Source: Lachnospiraceae bacterium (GTDB taxonomy: Bacteria > Bacillota > Clostridia > Lachnospirales > Lachnospiraceae). Taken from it: a stretch of DNA of 45,404 nucleotides. This document shows, one piece after another, positions 7,314 to 20,739 of this stretch. How positions within the stretch are numbered: the stretch's first letter is position 1; the number at the start of each line of letters is the position of its first letter. The notes under the pieces were generated by a model. That model saw nothing but the letters and a program-made list of their open reading frames with translations. It had not been told where the DNA came from and did no database searches. A program made the translations under genes and the position numbers. The DNA is taken from positions 1-45,404 of the forward strand of contig JAFUVF010000064.1 of assembly GCA_017483735.1 (NCBI GenBank), given 5' to 3'.

Positions 7314-7328
7314 TGGAGTCATCAAGGA

Positions 7329-8723
7329 TCATTTTAAGAGCTCTTCTCCGATTAAATAGACATCTCCGGCGCCCATAGTTATCAACAAGTCATCCTTTAT
7401 GCAACTTGCCCGAAGAAAATCTTCTATCTCTTTAAAGCTTCCAAAATAATATGCTTCATTGCCCCGCTTTATCAATTCATCTTTTAAGTTTTCAGAGCTT
7501 ATGCCCAGCGTGTCCGTCTCTCTTGCGGAATAAATATCTGCGAAAACAACCGCATCAGCCTTTGAAAGCGCCTCTGCAAACTCATTGAAGAACGCCTTAG
7601 TTCTGGTATAGGTATGGGGCTGGAATACCACCCAGAGCTTTCTGTGCGGATACTTTGCCGCTGCGGAAAGTGTAGCCGCTATCTCTGTGGGATGGTGCGC
7701 ATAGTCGTCAATGACGGTCACTCCGCCAAATTCTCCCTTGCGCTCAAAGCGCCTGTCGGTTCCCTTAAAGCCGTGAAGCGCCTGTGCTGCGACATTTCTG
7801 TCCGCTCCCGCTATATCCGCCACGGCCGCCGCCGCCAGCGCATTCCCCACATTGTGGATGCCCGGCACGGAAAGCGTAACCTTTCCCCACTCCTTCTTCT
7901 TATATAATAATGTAAAGGAAGCGCAGCCATACTCATTGAAGTTAATATCCGAAGCGCTGTAATCTGCAGGGTTTCCGTCGGTATTCGTCCCATCTATAGA
8001 GTATGTAATTACCTTTCCCCTGACGTCCTTTACTATCTCCCGATAGTCGGGGATGTCGCCGTTTATTACCACATACCCGTCCTCTTCGGGGAGAGCAGCA
8101 AATTTTGAAAATGAATTACGTATGTCATTTAAATCCTTGAAGAAATCCATATGATCCTCCTCCACATTGAGGATCACGGATACCTTCGGATAAAACTGCA
8201 AAAAGCTGTTTGTATACTCACAGGCCTCCGCCACAAAATAACCACTCTTTCCGACTCTTATATTGCCGCCTATGGATTTGAGCATCCCCCCCACGGTAAC
8301 AGTGGGATCCATATCCGCACCCACAAGCACCTCGCTTATCATGGAGGTGGTGGTGGTCTTTCCGTGGGTTCCCGCCACAGCCACGGCACATTCATAATTC
8401 TTCATTATCTGTCCTAAAAGCTCCGCTCTGGAGAGGTAAGGAATTCCCAGCTCCATAGTAGCTATATATTCGGGATTGTCCTTATGTATTGCGGCGGTAA
8501 ATATCACGCAGTCATATTCCTTTGTGATATTCTCGTATTTCTGCCCGTAGAACACCTTTATCCCCGCCGCCTCCAGCATTCTGGTAACATTGCTTTCATC
8601 TCTGTCTGAGCCCGCAACGGTAAAGCCGGCATTGTTCAAGATCTCCGCAAGTCCGCTCATACTGATTCCACCGATACCCACGAAGTATATTTTTGAAGGT
8701 TTTTCAAAATCTATTTTGTACAT
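7329..8723 (-). CDS. murC: UDP-N-acetylmuramate--L-alanine ligase
   Basis: MurC adds L-alanine to UDP-MurNAc in peptidoglycan precursor synthesis, using ATP in the cytoplasm. The 464-residue length is usual. The N-terminal UDP-binding fold shows IYFVGIGGISMSGLAEIL. The ATP loop is AGTHGKTTTTSM (117-128), and the middle domain has NVEEDHMDFF. The Mur C-terminal domain has FKGTDRRFE, VIDDYAHHPTEI and VVFQPHTYTR. The start has GAGG upstream. The gene has its own promoter and faces away from glgC. Confidence 0.97.
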   Translation of the reverse strand: MYKIDFEKPSKIYFVGIGGISMSGLAEILNNAGFTVAGSDRDESNVTRMLEAAGIKVFYGQKYENITKEYDCVIFTAAIHKDNPEYIATMELGIPYLSRAELLGQIMKNYECAVAVAGTHGKTTTTSMISEVLVGADMDPTVTVGGMLKSIGGNIRVGKSGYFVAEACEYTNSFLQFYPKVSVILNVEEDHMDFFKDLNDIRNSFSKFAALPEEDGYVVINGDIPDYREIVKDVRGKVITYSIDGTNTDGNPADYSASDINFNEYGCASFTLLYKKKEWGKVTLSVPGIHNVGNALAAAAVADIAGADRNVAAQALHGFKGTDRRFERKGEFGGVTVIDDYAHHPTEIAATLSAAAKYPHRKLWVVFQPHTYTRTKAFFNEFAEALSKADAVVFADIYSARETDTLGISSENLKDELIKRGNEAYYFGSFKEIEDFLRASCIKDDLLITMGAGDVYLIGEELLK

Positions 8724-8761
8724 TGTCTGACCTCATTTACATAGGAAAATTTACTCACACG

Positions 8762-8790
8762 ATTATATCATTCTGTCCCCCTTTTTTCAA
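8762..8790 (-). promoter_or_regulatory. murC promoter
   Basis: TTGAAA (8790-8785) and TATAAT (8767-8762) are separated by 17 bp on the minus strand, leaving a leader of about 30 nt before murC. Confidence 0.75.
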
Positions 8791-8856
8791 CTTTGCGAAA
8801 AAAATAACATACGCCTTTCCGAGCAAAATCATATTTCATTTTCAACAAAAATATTA

Positions 8857-8862
8857 TATAAT
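8857..8862 (+). promoter_or_regulatory. -10 element giving a leaderless glgC transcript
   Basis: TATAAT ends six bases before the glgC ATG, so transcription would start at or next to the A of the start codon. No Shine-Dalgarno precedes the ATG. No clear -35 is visible at the usual distance (TTTCAT at 8834-8839 is weak). Confidence 0.55.
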
Positions 8863-8868
8863 ATTAGT

Positions 8869-10143
8869 ATGATAAAAAAGGAAATGATCGCAATGCTGCT
8901 TGCGGGCGGACAGGGCTCCAGACTGGGAATTCTAACCAGGAAAATGGCGAAGCCCGCAGTATCATTCGGGGGTAAATACAGAATAATAGATTTTCCGCTC
9001 TCGAACTGTATCAATTCGGGAGTTGACACGGTGGGTGTGCTGACGCAGTACAGGCCCTTACGGCTTAACACCCACATCGGCATAGGTATACCCTGGGATC
9101 TGGACAGGAATATAGGCGGCGTTACTGTCCTTCCTCCCTATGAGAAGAGTGAGGACACGGAGTGGTATACCGGCACAGCCAATGCGATCTACCAGAATAT
9201 GGAGTATATGGAGAGCTTCAATCCTGATTATATACTTATACTCTCCGGAGATCACATTTACAAGATGGACTATGAGGCTATGCTTTCCTTCCACAAGGCA
9301 AACAATGCGGATATTACGATTGCGGTAATGCCTGTGCCTTTGGAGGAAGCATCGAGATTCGGGATAATGATTGCCGATGAGGACAAGCGCATCACGGAGT
9401 TTGAGGAAAAGCCCGAGCACCCCAGAAGCAATCTTGCCTCCATGGGAATATATATTTTTAACTTCAAGACCTTGAAGAAAGCGCTCTTTGACATGAAATC
9501 ACAGCCTGCTCTGGACTTTGGCAAGCATGTGATACCATATTGCAGGGATCATGGCTCCCCTCTCTACGCCTATGAATTTAACGGCTACTGGAAGGATGTG
9601 GGCACTCTCAATTCCTATTGGGAGGCAAATATGGAGCTTATAGACATAGTTCCGGAATTCAATCTCTACGAGGAATACTGGAAGATATACACAAAGAGCG
9701 ACATTCAGCCTCCACAGTACTTTGCCGACACCTCTGCCGTGGATGCCTCCATAATAGGCGAGGGAAGCGATATATACGGGGAAGTGTATCATTCCGTCAT
9801 AGGCTGTGGCGTTACCATAGGGAAGGGCGCCGTTGTAAGGGATTCCATCATTATGAACGGCACGAGAATAGGCGACAGCTCAAGGGTTGAAAAATCAATA
9901 ATCGCAGAGAACTGCCATATCGGAAAAGACTGCGAGATAGGCTTCGGGGAAGATATTGCAAACGATACCGCTCCCCATATATACAATCACGGGCTGGTTA
10001 CCATAGGGGAAAAGAGCGTTATCCCCATAGGCACAAGGATAGGCAGGAATTCCGTGGTATCCGGCATAACCATCAAAACTGACTACAGTAACTCCACGCT
10101 CCCGGAGGGAAGCACTCTTATAAAGGAAAGTGAAGATATATGA
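8869..10143 (+). CDS. glgC: Glucose-1-phosphate adenylyltransferase, catalytic subunit
   Basis: GlgC makes ADP-glucose from ATP and glucose 1-phosphate, the committed step of glycogen synthesis. The 424-residue chain has the nucleotidyltransferase signature [16 protein letters not shown] near the N-terminus, [31 protein letters not shown] and [20 protein letters not shown]-terminal left-handed beta-helix of hexapeptide repeats follows. The start at [10 protein letters not shown] aligns with the family N-terminus although no ribosome binding site precedes it. The stop overlaps the glgD start (ATGA). Presumably it forms a heterotetramer with GlgD. Confidence 0.96.
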   Translation: MIKKEMIAMLLAGGQGSRLGILTRKMAKPAVSFGGKYRIIDFPLSNCINSGVDTVGVLTQYRPLRLNTHIGIGIPWDLDRNIGGVTVLPPYEKSEDTEWYTGTANAIYQNMEYMESFNPDYILILSGDHIYKMDYEAMLSFHKANNADITIAVMPVPLEEASRFGIMIADEDKRITEFEEKPEHPRSNLASMGIYIFNFKTLKKALFDMKSQPALDFGKHVIPYCRDHGSPLYAYEFNGYWKDVGTLNSYWEANMELIDIVPEFNLYEEYWKIYTKSDIQPPQYFADTSAVDASIIGEGSDIYGEVYHSVIGCGVTIGKGAVVRDSIIMNGTRIGDSSRVEKSIIAENCHIGKDCEIGFGEDIANDTAPHIYNHGLVTIGEKSVIPIGTRIGRNSVVSGITIKTDYSNSTLPEGSTLIKESEDI

Positions 10144-11258
10144 GAGCGATAGGGATAATCTTGGCCGGCGGAGGCAGCAGCAGAATGGGAGAGCTCTCCA
10201 GAGAGAGGGCGGTATGCGCCATGCCTATAGCGGGCAGCTACAGGAGCATAGACTTTACCCTGAGTAATATGAGCAACTCCCATATACAGAAGGTTGCCGT
10301 ATTTACCCAATACAATGCAAGGAGCCTGAATGAGCACCTGAATTCCTCCAAATGGTGGGATTTAGGCAGAAAACAGGGCGGTCTGTATGTATTTACTCCG
10401 GCGATAACTGCGAAGAATTCCAGCTGGTACAGAGGGACTGCGGATGCCATATACCAGAATCTGCACTTTTTAAAAAACAGCCATGAGCCCTATGTAGTCA
10501 TCTCATCGGGCGACTGCGTTTACAAGATGGATTTTTCCAAAGTATTGCAATATCATATTGACAAAAAGGCAGACATTACTGTAGTATGTAAAGATATGGG
10601 GCTTGGGTCAAATATAGAACGTTTCGGCACGGTCTCCATGAACGAGGAATACCGCATAAAGGAATTTGAGGAGAAGCCTTTACACGCCCGCACCAGCACC
10701 ATTTCCTGCGGTATATATATTGCAAGGCGCAGACAGCTCATTGAAATGATAGAACAGAGCGCAAAGGAGGAGCGCTTCGATTTTGTGAGGGATATCCTTA
10801 TCAGACACAAGGATACCAAGCGTATCTACGGCTACAAGATCGACAGCTATTGGCGGAACATAGCTTCCATAGAGGACTACTACTCCACCAATATGGATTT
10901 CCTCAAAAGTGATGTCAGGGATTATTTTTTCAGGCAGTATCCCGACATCTATTCCAAAGTGGAGGATTTACCGCCTGCCAAATACAATGCCGGGGCTAAG
11001 GTAAGAAACAGCCTCGTAAGTAGCGGCTGCATTGTAAATGGCATCGTGGATAATTCTATATTATTTAAAAAGAGCTATATAGGCAACAATTGTACAGTCA
11101 GAAATTCCATCATCTTAAATGATGTATTTATTGATGACAATACTGTCATCGAAAATTGCATTGTGGAAAGCAGGGGTACCATCAAAGCAAATTCCACATT
11201 TGTCGGCGATGGAAATATCAGGATTGTGGTGGAACGTAATGAACGATACGTTATCTGA
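10140..11258 (+). CDS. glgD: GlgD, regulatory subunit paralogue of ADP-glucose pyrophosphorylase
   Basis: The 372-residue paralogue of GlgC is typical of Firmicutes. It keeps [15 protein letters not shown] and the [13 protein letters not shown] stretch but departs at several catalytic positions: [10 protein letters not shown] replaces SGDHIYKMD, and the [14 protein letters not shown] region is degenerate. GlgD generally has little activity alone and boosts GlgC. It overlaps glgC by four bases, so the two are translationally coupled. Confidence 0.93.
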   Translation: MRAIGIILAGGGSSRMGELSRERAVCAMPIAGSYRSIDFTLSNMSNSHIQKVAVFTQYNARSLNEHLNSSKWWDLGRKQGGLYVFTPAITAKNSSWYRGTADAIYQNLHFLKNSHEPYVVISSGDCVYKMDFSKVLQYHIDKKADITVVCKDMGLGSNIERFGTVSMNEEYRIKEFEEKPLHARTSTISCGIYIARRRQLIEMIEQSAKEERFDFVRDILIRHKDTKRIYGYKIDSYWRNIASIEDYYSTNMDFLKSDVRDYFFRQYPDIYSKVEDLPPAKYNAGAKVRNSLVSSGCIVNGIVDNSILFKKSYIGNNCTVRNSIILNDVFIDDNTVIENCIVESRGTIKANSTFVGDGNIRIVVERNERYVI

Positions 11259-11307
11259 CACGGGAGAGCTGATATACCCACCAATCACTACAAAGGGGGC
11301 ATATATT

Positions 11308-11583
11308 ATGCAAATCACAGATGTACGCGTTCGTAAAATCACAAAGGAAGGAAAAATGAGAGCCATTGTGTCGGTGACCTTTGATGATGAATTTGTTGTT
11401 CATGACATCAAGGTTATCGAAGGAGAAAAGGGATTGTTTATAGCAATGCCAAGCAAGAAAGCCAACGATGGAGAATATAGGGATATTGCTCACCCTATAA
11501 ACTCCGCAACTAGAGACAATCTCCAGAAAGTCATCCTCGACGCCTATGAAAAGGCAAAGGACGAGCCCGATGAGGAAATGTAA
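11308..11583 (+). CDS. spoVG: SpoVG, RNA-binding regulator
   Basis: The 91-residue protein begins [11 protein letters not shown], the standard SpoVG start, with [29 protein letters not shown] and [12 protein letters not shown], all highly conserved. SpoVG proteins bind nucleic acid, affect cell division and septation, and occur in many non-sporulating Firmicutes. I chose ATG 11308, preceded by AAAGGGGG; the longer frame from 11119 overlaps glgD and is a shadow. Confidence 0.95.
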   Translation: MQITDVRVRKITKEGKMRAIVSVTFDDEFVVHDIKVIEGEKGLFIAMPSKKANDGEYRDIAHPINSATRDNLQKVILDAYEKAKDEPDEEM

Positions 11584-11665
11584 GCCGCAAAAACTCATCA
11601 TCCATGGAAGTAATTTTTTGGACAACTTTAGTATAAATGCATTATAGGTATTGTGATTTACGAGA

Positions 11666-11689
11666 GGGCTGCACCACAGGGTGCGGCCC
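11666..11689 (+). terminator. Strong hairpin between spoVG and queT
   Basis: GGGCTGCACC (11666-11675) pairs with GGTGCGGCCC (11680-11689) over 10 bp with one U-G pair and a four-base loop. Only TTCT follows, so termination may be partial. It lies about 80 bases after spoVG and 32 bases before queT, so it may end spoVG or act in the queT leader. It does not match the preQ1-I or preQ1-II motifs. Confidence 0.5.
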
Positions 11690-11721
11690 TTCTGCAAAAC
11701 AAAATTAAGAGGAGAAAAATT

Positions 11722-12219
11722 ATGAACAAAAAAGTATTATTTATCGCTCAGGGAGCAGTGATCGCCGCTCTCTACGTGGTGCTGACCCTTGCTGCAAACG
11801 CCTTCGGTCTCGCAAATTATGCAATTCAGGTGCGTTTCTCCGAAGCGCTGACAATTCTTCCTGCCTTCATGCCTGCGGCAATCCCCGGACTCTTCATCGG
11901 ATGCATAATAAGCAACACCTTAACCGGTGCAATGCTTCCCGATATAATATTCGGAAGTCTGGCAACCCTCATAGGGGCTGTCGGGACAAGATTTCTTTCA
12001 AGGATTTCCAAATGGCTTTCCCCCGTTCCGCCTATCATAGCGAATATGGTAATTGTTCCTCCGATACTCTACTATGTTTATCAGATCCCGGGAAGCATCC
12101 CCTTCTTTGTGCTGACCGTAGGTCTGGGCGAGGTAATATCCTGCGGCATATTAGGGATGATACTCTATCATGCCATAGAAAAACGAAAGGACAGGCTATT
12201 TGAGCAGGAAAACTCTTAA
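11722..12219 (+). CDS. queT: QueT-type queuosine precursor transporter
   Basis: This is a 165-residue membrane protein of the QueT (DUF988) family, an ECF S component proposed to import preQ0, preQ1 or related bases. Visible family stretches are AALYVVLTLAANAFGLANYAIQVRFSEALTILP, GLFIGCIISN and DIIFGSLATLIGAV. I chose ATG 11722 (MNKKVLF) because AAGAGGAG precedes it; the open frame upstream runs through the hairpin. Its stop codon overlaps that of the convergent minus-strand gene. Confidence 0.88.
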   Translation: MNKKVLFIAQGAVIAALYVVLTLAANAFGLANYAIQVRFSEALTILPAFMPAAIPGLFIGCIISNTLTGAMLPDIIFGSLATLIGAVGTRFLSRISKWLSPVPPIIANMVIVPPILYYVYQIPGSIPFFVLTVGLGEVISCGILGMILYHAIEKRKDRLFEQENS

Positions 12220-14756
12220 TCCTCAAATTTGATATAGGTCAAAAGGCTTGCTCCGCTCCCGGCAAATTCCTCTTCAAACCTTGCTCTCGACACCTTATCC
12301 AGATTTCCCGAGAGCGGATCCATAAGCACTACCTGACTGTCATTGTAGCCGACTAGAAGCACCGCCGTATTGTCCGGTCTGATGGAAAGCACGGGAATAT
12401 CCTGATTTACAAAGAAAAGTATAGCCTCCAGACTGCAGCCCGACAGATCCAAAACCGTGGCAAAGGGAAGGTTTTCATCCAGAATCTCATAAACACTGTA
12501 GCCCTGTGCAAAGAGATATTCCGAATTTCTTATCACACCCTCATATTTAAGCATGCTGTCCACACATACCGACAGCGAATCCTTTTCATCCGTAACGGCG
12601 CTTTCACTTATAGACATTATCTGATTCTTTGCGGCAAGTCTTCCTCTGTACCATATGATGCGATCCTTCTTGTCCGTCATAACTCCGGCTGCATCATAGC
12701 TCTCTGAAAGTGCTGTCGCAGGATTTATGCATACATCCCTCACTCCCGTAAGTCCGTATACTATATAGTGCTCATTTTCCTCCTCATTAAGGATCTCCAC
12801 TTCCCTGCTGCCCTCGTACAGCACCTCCTTCGGGGTAAGCACCTTCATATTCTTTACGTCTATCTGGCTTTTTGTCTTTATCTGCACATACCTTTCGTAT
12901 ACGTCTATATCCGCCGGACTGACAGTATTCTTGCCGGCGTTTTCCTCGAGATTGTTCATTATCTGTTCATCAGCAATCTCCTTAAAGCCCCCGTTTTCAA
13001 GCTTCTCCTCCCTTTTAAGACTTATCTGGTTACTTTCTATACTGCATTCCGTCACATATACATTTTCTCTCTCATAGCTCTTTAGCAATTTTCCGTCAGA
13101 ATTCATTATGCAGACCTTATACATGGGGAAATGAACGCTTCCTGCACTCCTCTCATCCACATCTGACAGCTTCGCCACGCCGTATATTATATCCTCCCCC
13201 ATAAAGCCTAAGGGGCGCACCGCCTCATCCTCCTCCACGGTAATGATGTTCTCAGTCTCGTTATTCAGGTTCCTGACTATCATGCTGCTGCAATGATATA
13301 TATCGCTTCCGTCAGCGGTATTCAGGGATATCATTATCCTGCCGTTATCCGAAACGTGTATAACACCGTCCCTTGTCACATTTTCAACCAGAGTGCTGCT
13401 CTTGTCAGGAATATTTACGCAGTAAATTCCTCCGTCCAGCCATAGATACAGCTTTTCTCCCCTGCTTAAATACAACAGTCTCGACACATCGTTTTCTATG
13501 AGTCCGAAATCCTTCTTACATGGTATATATACAAGCTCCTCCAGCGTATTGTAGGTGCTGTCATAATTATATACACATATTCCGACCTCTCCCTCACGCC
13601 GTCCCCGGTTCATATATCCGTATACGGCAAACTGCACGTTTCCCACCTCATCAATATTGAGTATCTTTATCCTGTGTCTGTCGTAATAGTCCCTTCTGTC
13701 ATAGCCCTCGTTGTCATGGAATGCAAACAGCACCGCAATGGAGGCCTTCTCCGAGTCATACCCGTAGAGTCTGTCCCCTGCCACAAATGCCAGCTTGCCT
13801 CCGTCCTCGCTCTCCATAAGCTCCACATTATCATCCGTTATTCCAAGAAGCAGCTTGTCGTTGGCATACATATTATCCGTCTCCGGAAGCTCCGTCATAT
13901 AGCGCTCATAATTCAAAAGATATGTCCTATCGGGCGTATATCTGATACGGTAATATTCCTTGACCTTATAGTATGTGTATTTCTTGTCCTCCTCCGTGGA
14001 TACAATGGTATCAAGCTCCAGACTTGTAGCCGTTCCAAGAAGCTCATTGATATTTATGGAAGGCGTCATCTCCTCCCGAACCTTCATATCTCCGTATGTG
14101 AGCTGTTTGAAGCTGGAGTGGATATTTACGTTATAAAATGAGCGGTTGGATTCAAGCCCCGGATTAGTCTCAAGATACATGGTAAGACTCTTTGCGGCAT
14201 CCCTGTCAAAAAGTTTTTCATGAAAATCCGCAACAAACGCCAGCTTTTCGTCTATGAAGAGCTCGTCCCCCCAGAATAGCCTTGTATAATATCTGATATC
14301 GCCGTAGTCTGTGGTGGAAAGCGTCAGCGTCAGCATGTATTCGGTGTCCTTTTCGATCAGATCCTTCAATTCGCAGGCTGCGCCATATCTGCCATGCCCT
14401 GCCTGGGTAACCTCCAAAAGCTCCTCCTCGATAAGACGGCTCCCGTCAATATTTCTGACCTCCAGCTTAAGCCCCGTTATATCGTTCCCATAGGGTTCTA
14501 TAAGAAAGTCTATTCCCCTGTCCTGCGAGAGCCCGGAAACTACGCCCCGCAGCCCTGTTATATCCATGTCGCTTACAAAGCCATGCAGCTCGTTATACTG
14601 CATTTCACTCCCTCTGACATAGATGAGCGGGAAATGGGCTTCTCCCATCTCCGTCGTGGAATTTTCGCTGTCTGAATTTGTGAGAAACTCCGCTGTTATT
14701 ATTGTTGCAAAAAAAACAATAAGACAGACGACGAGCCTTATGATCCTCTTCTTCAT
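12216..14756 (-). CDS. Large membrane-anchored protein with C-terminal C39-like domain lacking the usual His
   Basis: The 846-residue protein starts at ATG 14756 after GCGGAG. A single N-terminal hydrophobic anchor (IIRLVVCLIVFFATIITAEFL) is followed by an extracytoplasmic body. The central part, with repeats such as LYGYDSEKASIAVLFAF, CVYNYDSTYNTLEELVYI and YLWLDGGIYCVN, suggests beta-propeller-like or beta-sandwich blades. The last 75 residues resemble a peptidase C39-like fold: GCSLEAILFFVNQDIPVLSI (Cys774), then AVLLVGYND and VVLMDPLSG (Asp813). The residue before AVLLVGYND, usually His in active enzymes, is Thr797. The Cys lies at the start of the helix. I infer a pseudo-enzyme or substrate-binding role. 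It lies downstream of atpC in the same direction, with a large inverted repeat between. Confidence 0.6.
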   Translation of the reverse strand: MKKRIIRLVVCLIVFFATIITAEFLTNSDSENSTTEMGEAHFPLIYVRGSEMQYNELHGFVSDMDITGLRGVVSGLSQDRGIDFLIEPYGNDITGLKLEVRNIDGSRLIEEELLEVTQAGHGRYGAACELKDLIEKDTEYMLTLTLSTTDYGDIRYYTRLFWGDELFIDEKLAFVADFHEKLFDRDAAKSLTMYLETNPGLESNRSFYNVNIHSSFKQLTYGDMKVREEMTPSININELLGTATSLELDTIVSTEEDKKYTYYKVKEYYRIRYTPDRTYLLNYERYMTELPETDNMYANDKLLLGITDDNVELMESEDGGKLAFVAGDRLYGYDSEKASIAVLFAFHDNEGYDRRDYYDRHRIKILNIDEVGNVQFAVYGYMNRGRREGEVGICVYNYDSTYNTLEELVYIPCKKDFGLIENDVSRLLYLSRGEKLYLWLDGGIYCVNIPDKSSTLVENVTRDGVIHVSDNGRIMISLNTADGSDIYHCSSMIVRNLNNETENIITVEEDEAVRPLGFMGEDIIYGVAKLSDVDERSAGSVHFPMYKVCIMNSDGKLLKSYERENVYVTECSIESNQISLKREEKLENGGFKEIADEQIMNNLEENAGKNTVSPADIDVYERYVQIKTKSQIDVKNMKVLTPKEVLYEGSREVEILNEEENEHYIVYGLTGVRDVCINPATALSESYDAAGVMTDKKDRIIWYRGRLAAKNQIMSISESAVTDEKDSLSVCVDSMLKYEGVIRNSEYLFAQGYSVYEILDENLPFATVLDLSGCSLEAILFFVNQDIPVLSIRPDNTAVLLVGYNDSQVVLMDPLSGNLDKVSRARFEEEFAGSGASLLTYIKFED

Positions 14757-14776
14757 ATTACTCCGCTTTGCGCACG

Positions 14777-14899
14777 TTAAAACGCGATACCTGATTTTAA
14801 TATTATCATAATTCCTCGGCGCTCTCAATCCATTGCTCGCTGCTTTCTCGGAATTACGACATAACATCCTTGTTATATCATATCGGTATCGCGTTTTAA
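14777..14899. repeat. Nested inverted-repeat element after the atp operon
   Basis: Outer arms of 15 bp match perfectly: TTAAAACGCGATACC (14777-14791) and GGTATCGCGTTTTAA (14885-14899). Inside is a second inverted pair, TAATTCC and GGAATTA (about 14810 and 14854). A short ATAACA/TGTTAT hairpin lies near the right arm. The 123-bp unit would fold as a long branched hairpin. It could be the end structure of the atp transcript or a dispersed palindromic repeat; its core (CGCTCT...ATTGCTCG) resembles the cores of the two atp hairpins. Confidence 0.65.
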
Positions 14900-14919
14900 A
14901 GTTTAAAAATCCTTAAAAT

Positions 14920-15321
14920 CTACTTGAGAACCTGAATTCTCGTGATGGCTCTCTGAAGCGCAGTTTCAGCTCTTGCAAGATCCGTCTGGGAATCCCTGCC
15001 GCTTATTCTCTCTTCGGCACGCTTCATGGCAGCCTCCGCCCTGTCAGAGTCGATTTCCGCCGGCCATTCGACGATTTCTGCAAGAATCGTTACCTTGTCC
15101 GGAAGGATCTCCACAAAGCCTGAATGCAGAGCAGCCCTCTTAATGTCATCGTTCTCATGTATTCTCAATATTCCGGGCTTTATTATGACTGTCAACGGGA
15201 TATGTCCCGGGAGCACGCCTATCTCTCCCTCGGTGGTGTTAAACTCCACCATATCCACATCTCCCTCGTAAAAAACTCTCTCGGGTGTCACAATCCTGAG
15301 CCCCATCTGCTTGTCCGCCAT
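14920..15321 (-). CDS. atpC: ATP synthase epsilon subunit
   Basis: The 133-residue subunit is last in the operon and regulates and couples F1 to the rotor. It has the beta-sandwich stretch LRIVTPERVFYEGDVDMVEF, GEIGVLPGHIPLTVIIKPG and LHSGFVEILPDKVTILAE, then a C-terminal helical hairpin rich in Arg, Ala and Glu. AAAGGAG precedes the start. Confidence 0.96.
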   Translation of the reverse strand: MADKQMGLRIVTPERVFYEGDVDMVEFNTTEGEIGVLPGHIPLTVIIKPGILRIHENDDIKRAALHSGFVEILPDKVTILAEIVEWPAEIDSDRAEAAMKRAEERISGRDSQTDLARAETALQRAITRIQVLK

Positions 15322-15347
15322 ATCATTCTCCTTTATTCAGGCAACTG

Positions 15348-16745
<1,398 letters not shown>

Positions 16746-16800
16746 CTTACTTTTATCCTTTCCTAAAATTTTTATGCGTCTTAGTATACCATTTTTCGGG

Positions 16801-16821
16801 CATTTGCTGCTCTTGCAAATG
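16801..16821 (-). repeat. Short hairpin between the atpG-atpD element and atpD
   Basis: CATTTGC (16801-16807) and GCAAATG (16815-16821) are perfect 7-bp arms with a seven-base loop, between the 62-bp element and the atpD start. Confidence 0.5.
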
Positions 16822-16826
16822 TCTAT

Positions 16827-16888
16827 ATAGTATTAGAGGCTCTTTGCGAGGAGGCTCTCCTCCGAGCAATTAGAGCGTCTTATACTAT
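16827..16888 (-). repeat. 62-bp atp hairpin element, copy 1 (atpG-atpD)
   Basis: The minus strand forms a layered hairpin: ATAGTAT/ATACTAT, GCTCT/AGAGC, TTGC/GCAA, and a tip GGAGG/CCTCC closing an AGAG loop. It begins within the atpG stop codon and ends about 80 bases before atpD. Copy 2 (20740-20801) has the same length, the same TTGC/GCAA box and the same AGAG loop, but compensatory changes in the other stems. Confidence 0.75.
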
Positions 16889-17751
16889 TGTACGGCATTT
16901 GCACCGGCAATGATCTCGGTAAGCTCCTGAGTGATGGAGCCCTGTCTTGCCCTGTTGTACATAAGGGACAAATCCTCTATCATCTCCTCCGCATTGCTGG
17001 TAGCATTGTCCATCGCCTGCATACGCGCTCCGTTCTCAGATGCCACGGACTCCATAAGCGCTCCGTAGATGAGGCTGGTCATATACTTAGGAATAAGCAT
17101 ATTGAGCGCCTCCACATCCTCCGGCTCAAAGTTCATAAGAGTCTTTGCCTCCGCCGCATCCATAAGCTCCGATTCCTCGGAAACCTCTATAGGCAGAAGC
17201 TTTATGAGACGAGCCTCCTGACTTACGGTATTCTTGAAGAATGTGTATGCCAGATAAATCTCTCCTATCTCTCCCTGTGCAAACGCATCAAGGAGCCTGT
17301 TTGAAAGATTAAGGGCATCCGCATATACCGGTTCGTCAATGACCTCCGGCAGCTCCTCCTTTATGGTGTAGCCGTAGCGGGTAAAGGCTTCTCTTCCCTT
17401 GTTTCCCACCGCATATATGAGAAGGTCTTCCTTTTTCCACTCCTCATTTCTCGTTACAAGCTTCACTACATTGGAGTTATAGCCGCCTGCAAGACCTCTG
17501 TTTGAGGTTATTACCACAACAGCCTTCTTGTCGGAATCTCCGGGCTTTAAGTACTTGTGCTCGATACTTCCCACTCTCTTAAGGATTGAACCGACAGTCG
17601 CATACATACTGTCAAAGTATTCCTTCGACTTTTCGGCATTTGTTCTGGCGCGCTGCAGCTTTACCGTGGATACAAGCTTCATGGCCTTAGTAATCTGCTG
17701 AGTGCCCTGAATACTGCTCCTGCGGCGCTTTATATCTCGCATTGATGCCAT
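16885..17751 (-). CDS. atpG: ATP synthase gamma subunit
   Basis: The 288-residue central rotor shaft begins MASMRDIKRRRSSIQGTQQITKAMKLVSTVK, the standard N-terminal coiled-coil helix. SNRGLAGGYNSN is the Rossmann-like part. The C-terminal helix has MESVASENGARMQAMDNATSNAEEM and RARQGSITQELTEIIAGA, both strongly conserved. GAGG precedes the start. The 13-base gap after atpA fits one transcript. The stop codon lies in the left arm of the 62-bp hairpin element. Confidence 0.97.
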   Translation of the reverse strand: MASMRDIKRRRSSIQGTQQITKAMKLVSTVKLQRARTNAEKSKEYFDSMYATVGSILKRVGSIEHKYLKPGDSDKKAVVVITSNRGLAGGYNSNVVKLVTRNEEWKKEDLLIYAVGNKGREAFTRYGYTIKEELPEVIDEPVYADALNLSNRLLDAFAQGEIGEIYLAYTFFKNTVSQEARLIKLLPIEVSEESELMDAAEAKTLMNFEPEDVEALNMLIPKYMTSLIYGALMESVASENGARMQAMDNATSNAEEMIEDLSLMYNRARQGSITQELTEIIAGANAVQ

Positions 17752-17764
17752 AGCTTATCCTCAC

Positions 17765-19834
<2,070 letters not shown>

Positions 19835-19847
<13 letters not shown>

Positions 19848-20377
19848 GTTGTCTCTCCCATCTCCTTAAGAGTATCCTCAATGAGCTGATCCTGCACGGA
19901 AGCGTCAATCTTTCCCTCCACTACCTTGCCTGCGATGGCTGATGCCACCGTGATCATCTCATTCTTTACCTCATCAGCAAGTCTCTGCTTTTCAAGCTCC
20001 GCTTCTGTCTTTGCCCTCTCTATGATGCGGGTAGCCTCCTCATGCGCCTTTGCAACGATGCTGTCTTCATTTGCCGCAGCACGCCTTTTAGCATCTATGA
20101 GGATCTCCTCCGCCTCCTTGTCCACATTCTTCAATCTGTCCTCGTATTCGCCCTTTAATTTCTCGGCGGAATCCAGATTCTCCTTTGCCTCGTCAAGCTC
20201 ATTCTTAATCTTGTCCTTTCTGGCATTGAGCATCTTTCTGGCAGGATTGAAGAGGAAGTAGGAAAGTGCAAACAGAAGTACAAATACTGCAATAATAGTC
20301 AAACAGGAATCGGCTAATAGCTGCCAGTCCAGACCGAACAAACGGGATAAGGACTCTTCGCCTGTTAAAAATATCAT
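19835..20377 (-). CDS. atpF: ATP synthase b subunit
   Basis: The 180-residue stator stalk has an N-terminal membrane segment (CLTIIAVFVLLFALSYFLFNPARKML). It is followed by about 130 residues of charged coiled coil (KNELDEAKENLDSAEKLKGEYEDRLKNVDKEAEEIL). GGAGG precedes the start. Confidence 0.95.
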
Positions 20378-20410
20378 TGTTGCCTCCTTTCCGGAATTCC
20401 TGTTTCTTGA

Positions 20411-20725
<315 letters not shown>

Positions 20726-20739
20726 TTACAAACCCCCCT

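Noticed and set aside
7086..7328. Chromosome replication origin at the DnaA-box cluster
   Set aside because: No dnaA, dnaN, rpmH or clear AT-rich unwinding repeats are nearby; promoter control of dnaD is the simpler reading.
11640..11721. preQ1 riboswitch upstream of queT
   Set aside because: The hairpin is a long uninterrupted stem with a four-base loop; neither the preQ1-I pseudoknot loop nor the preQ1-II pattern is present.
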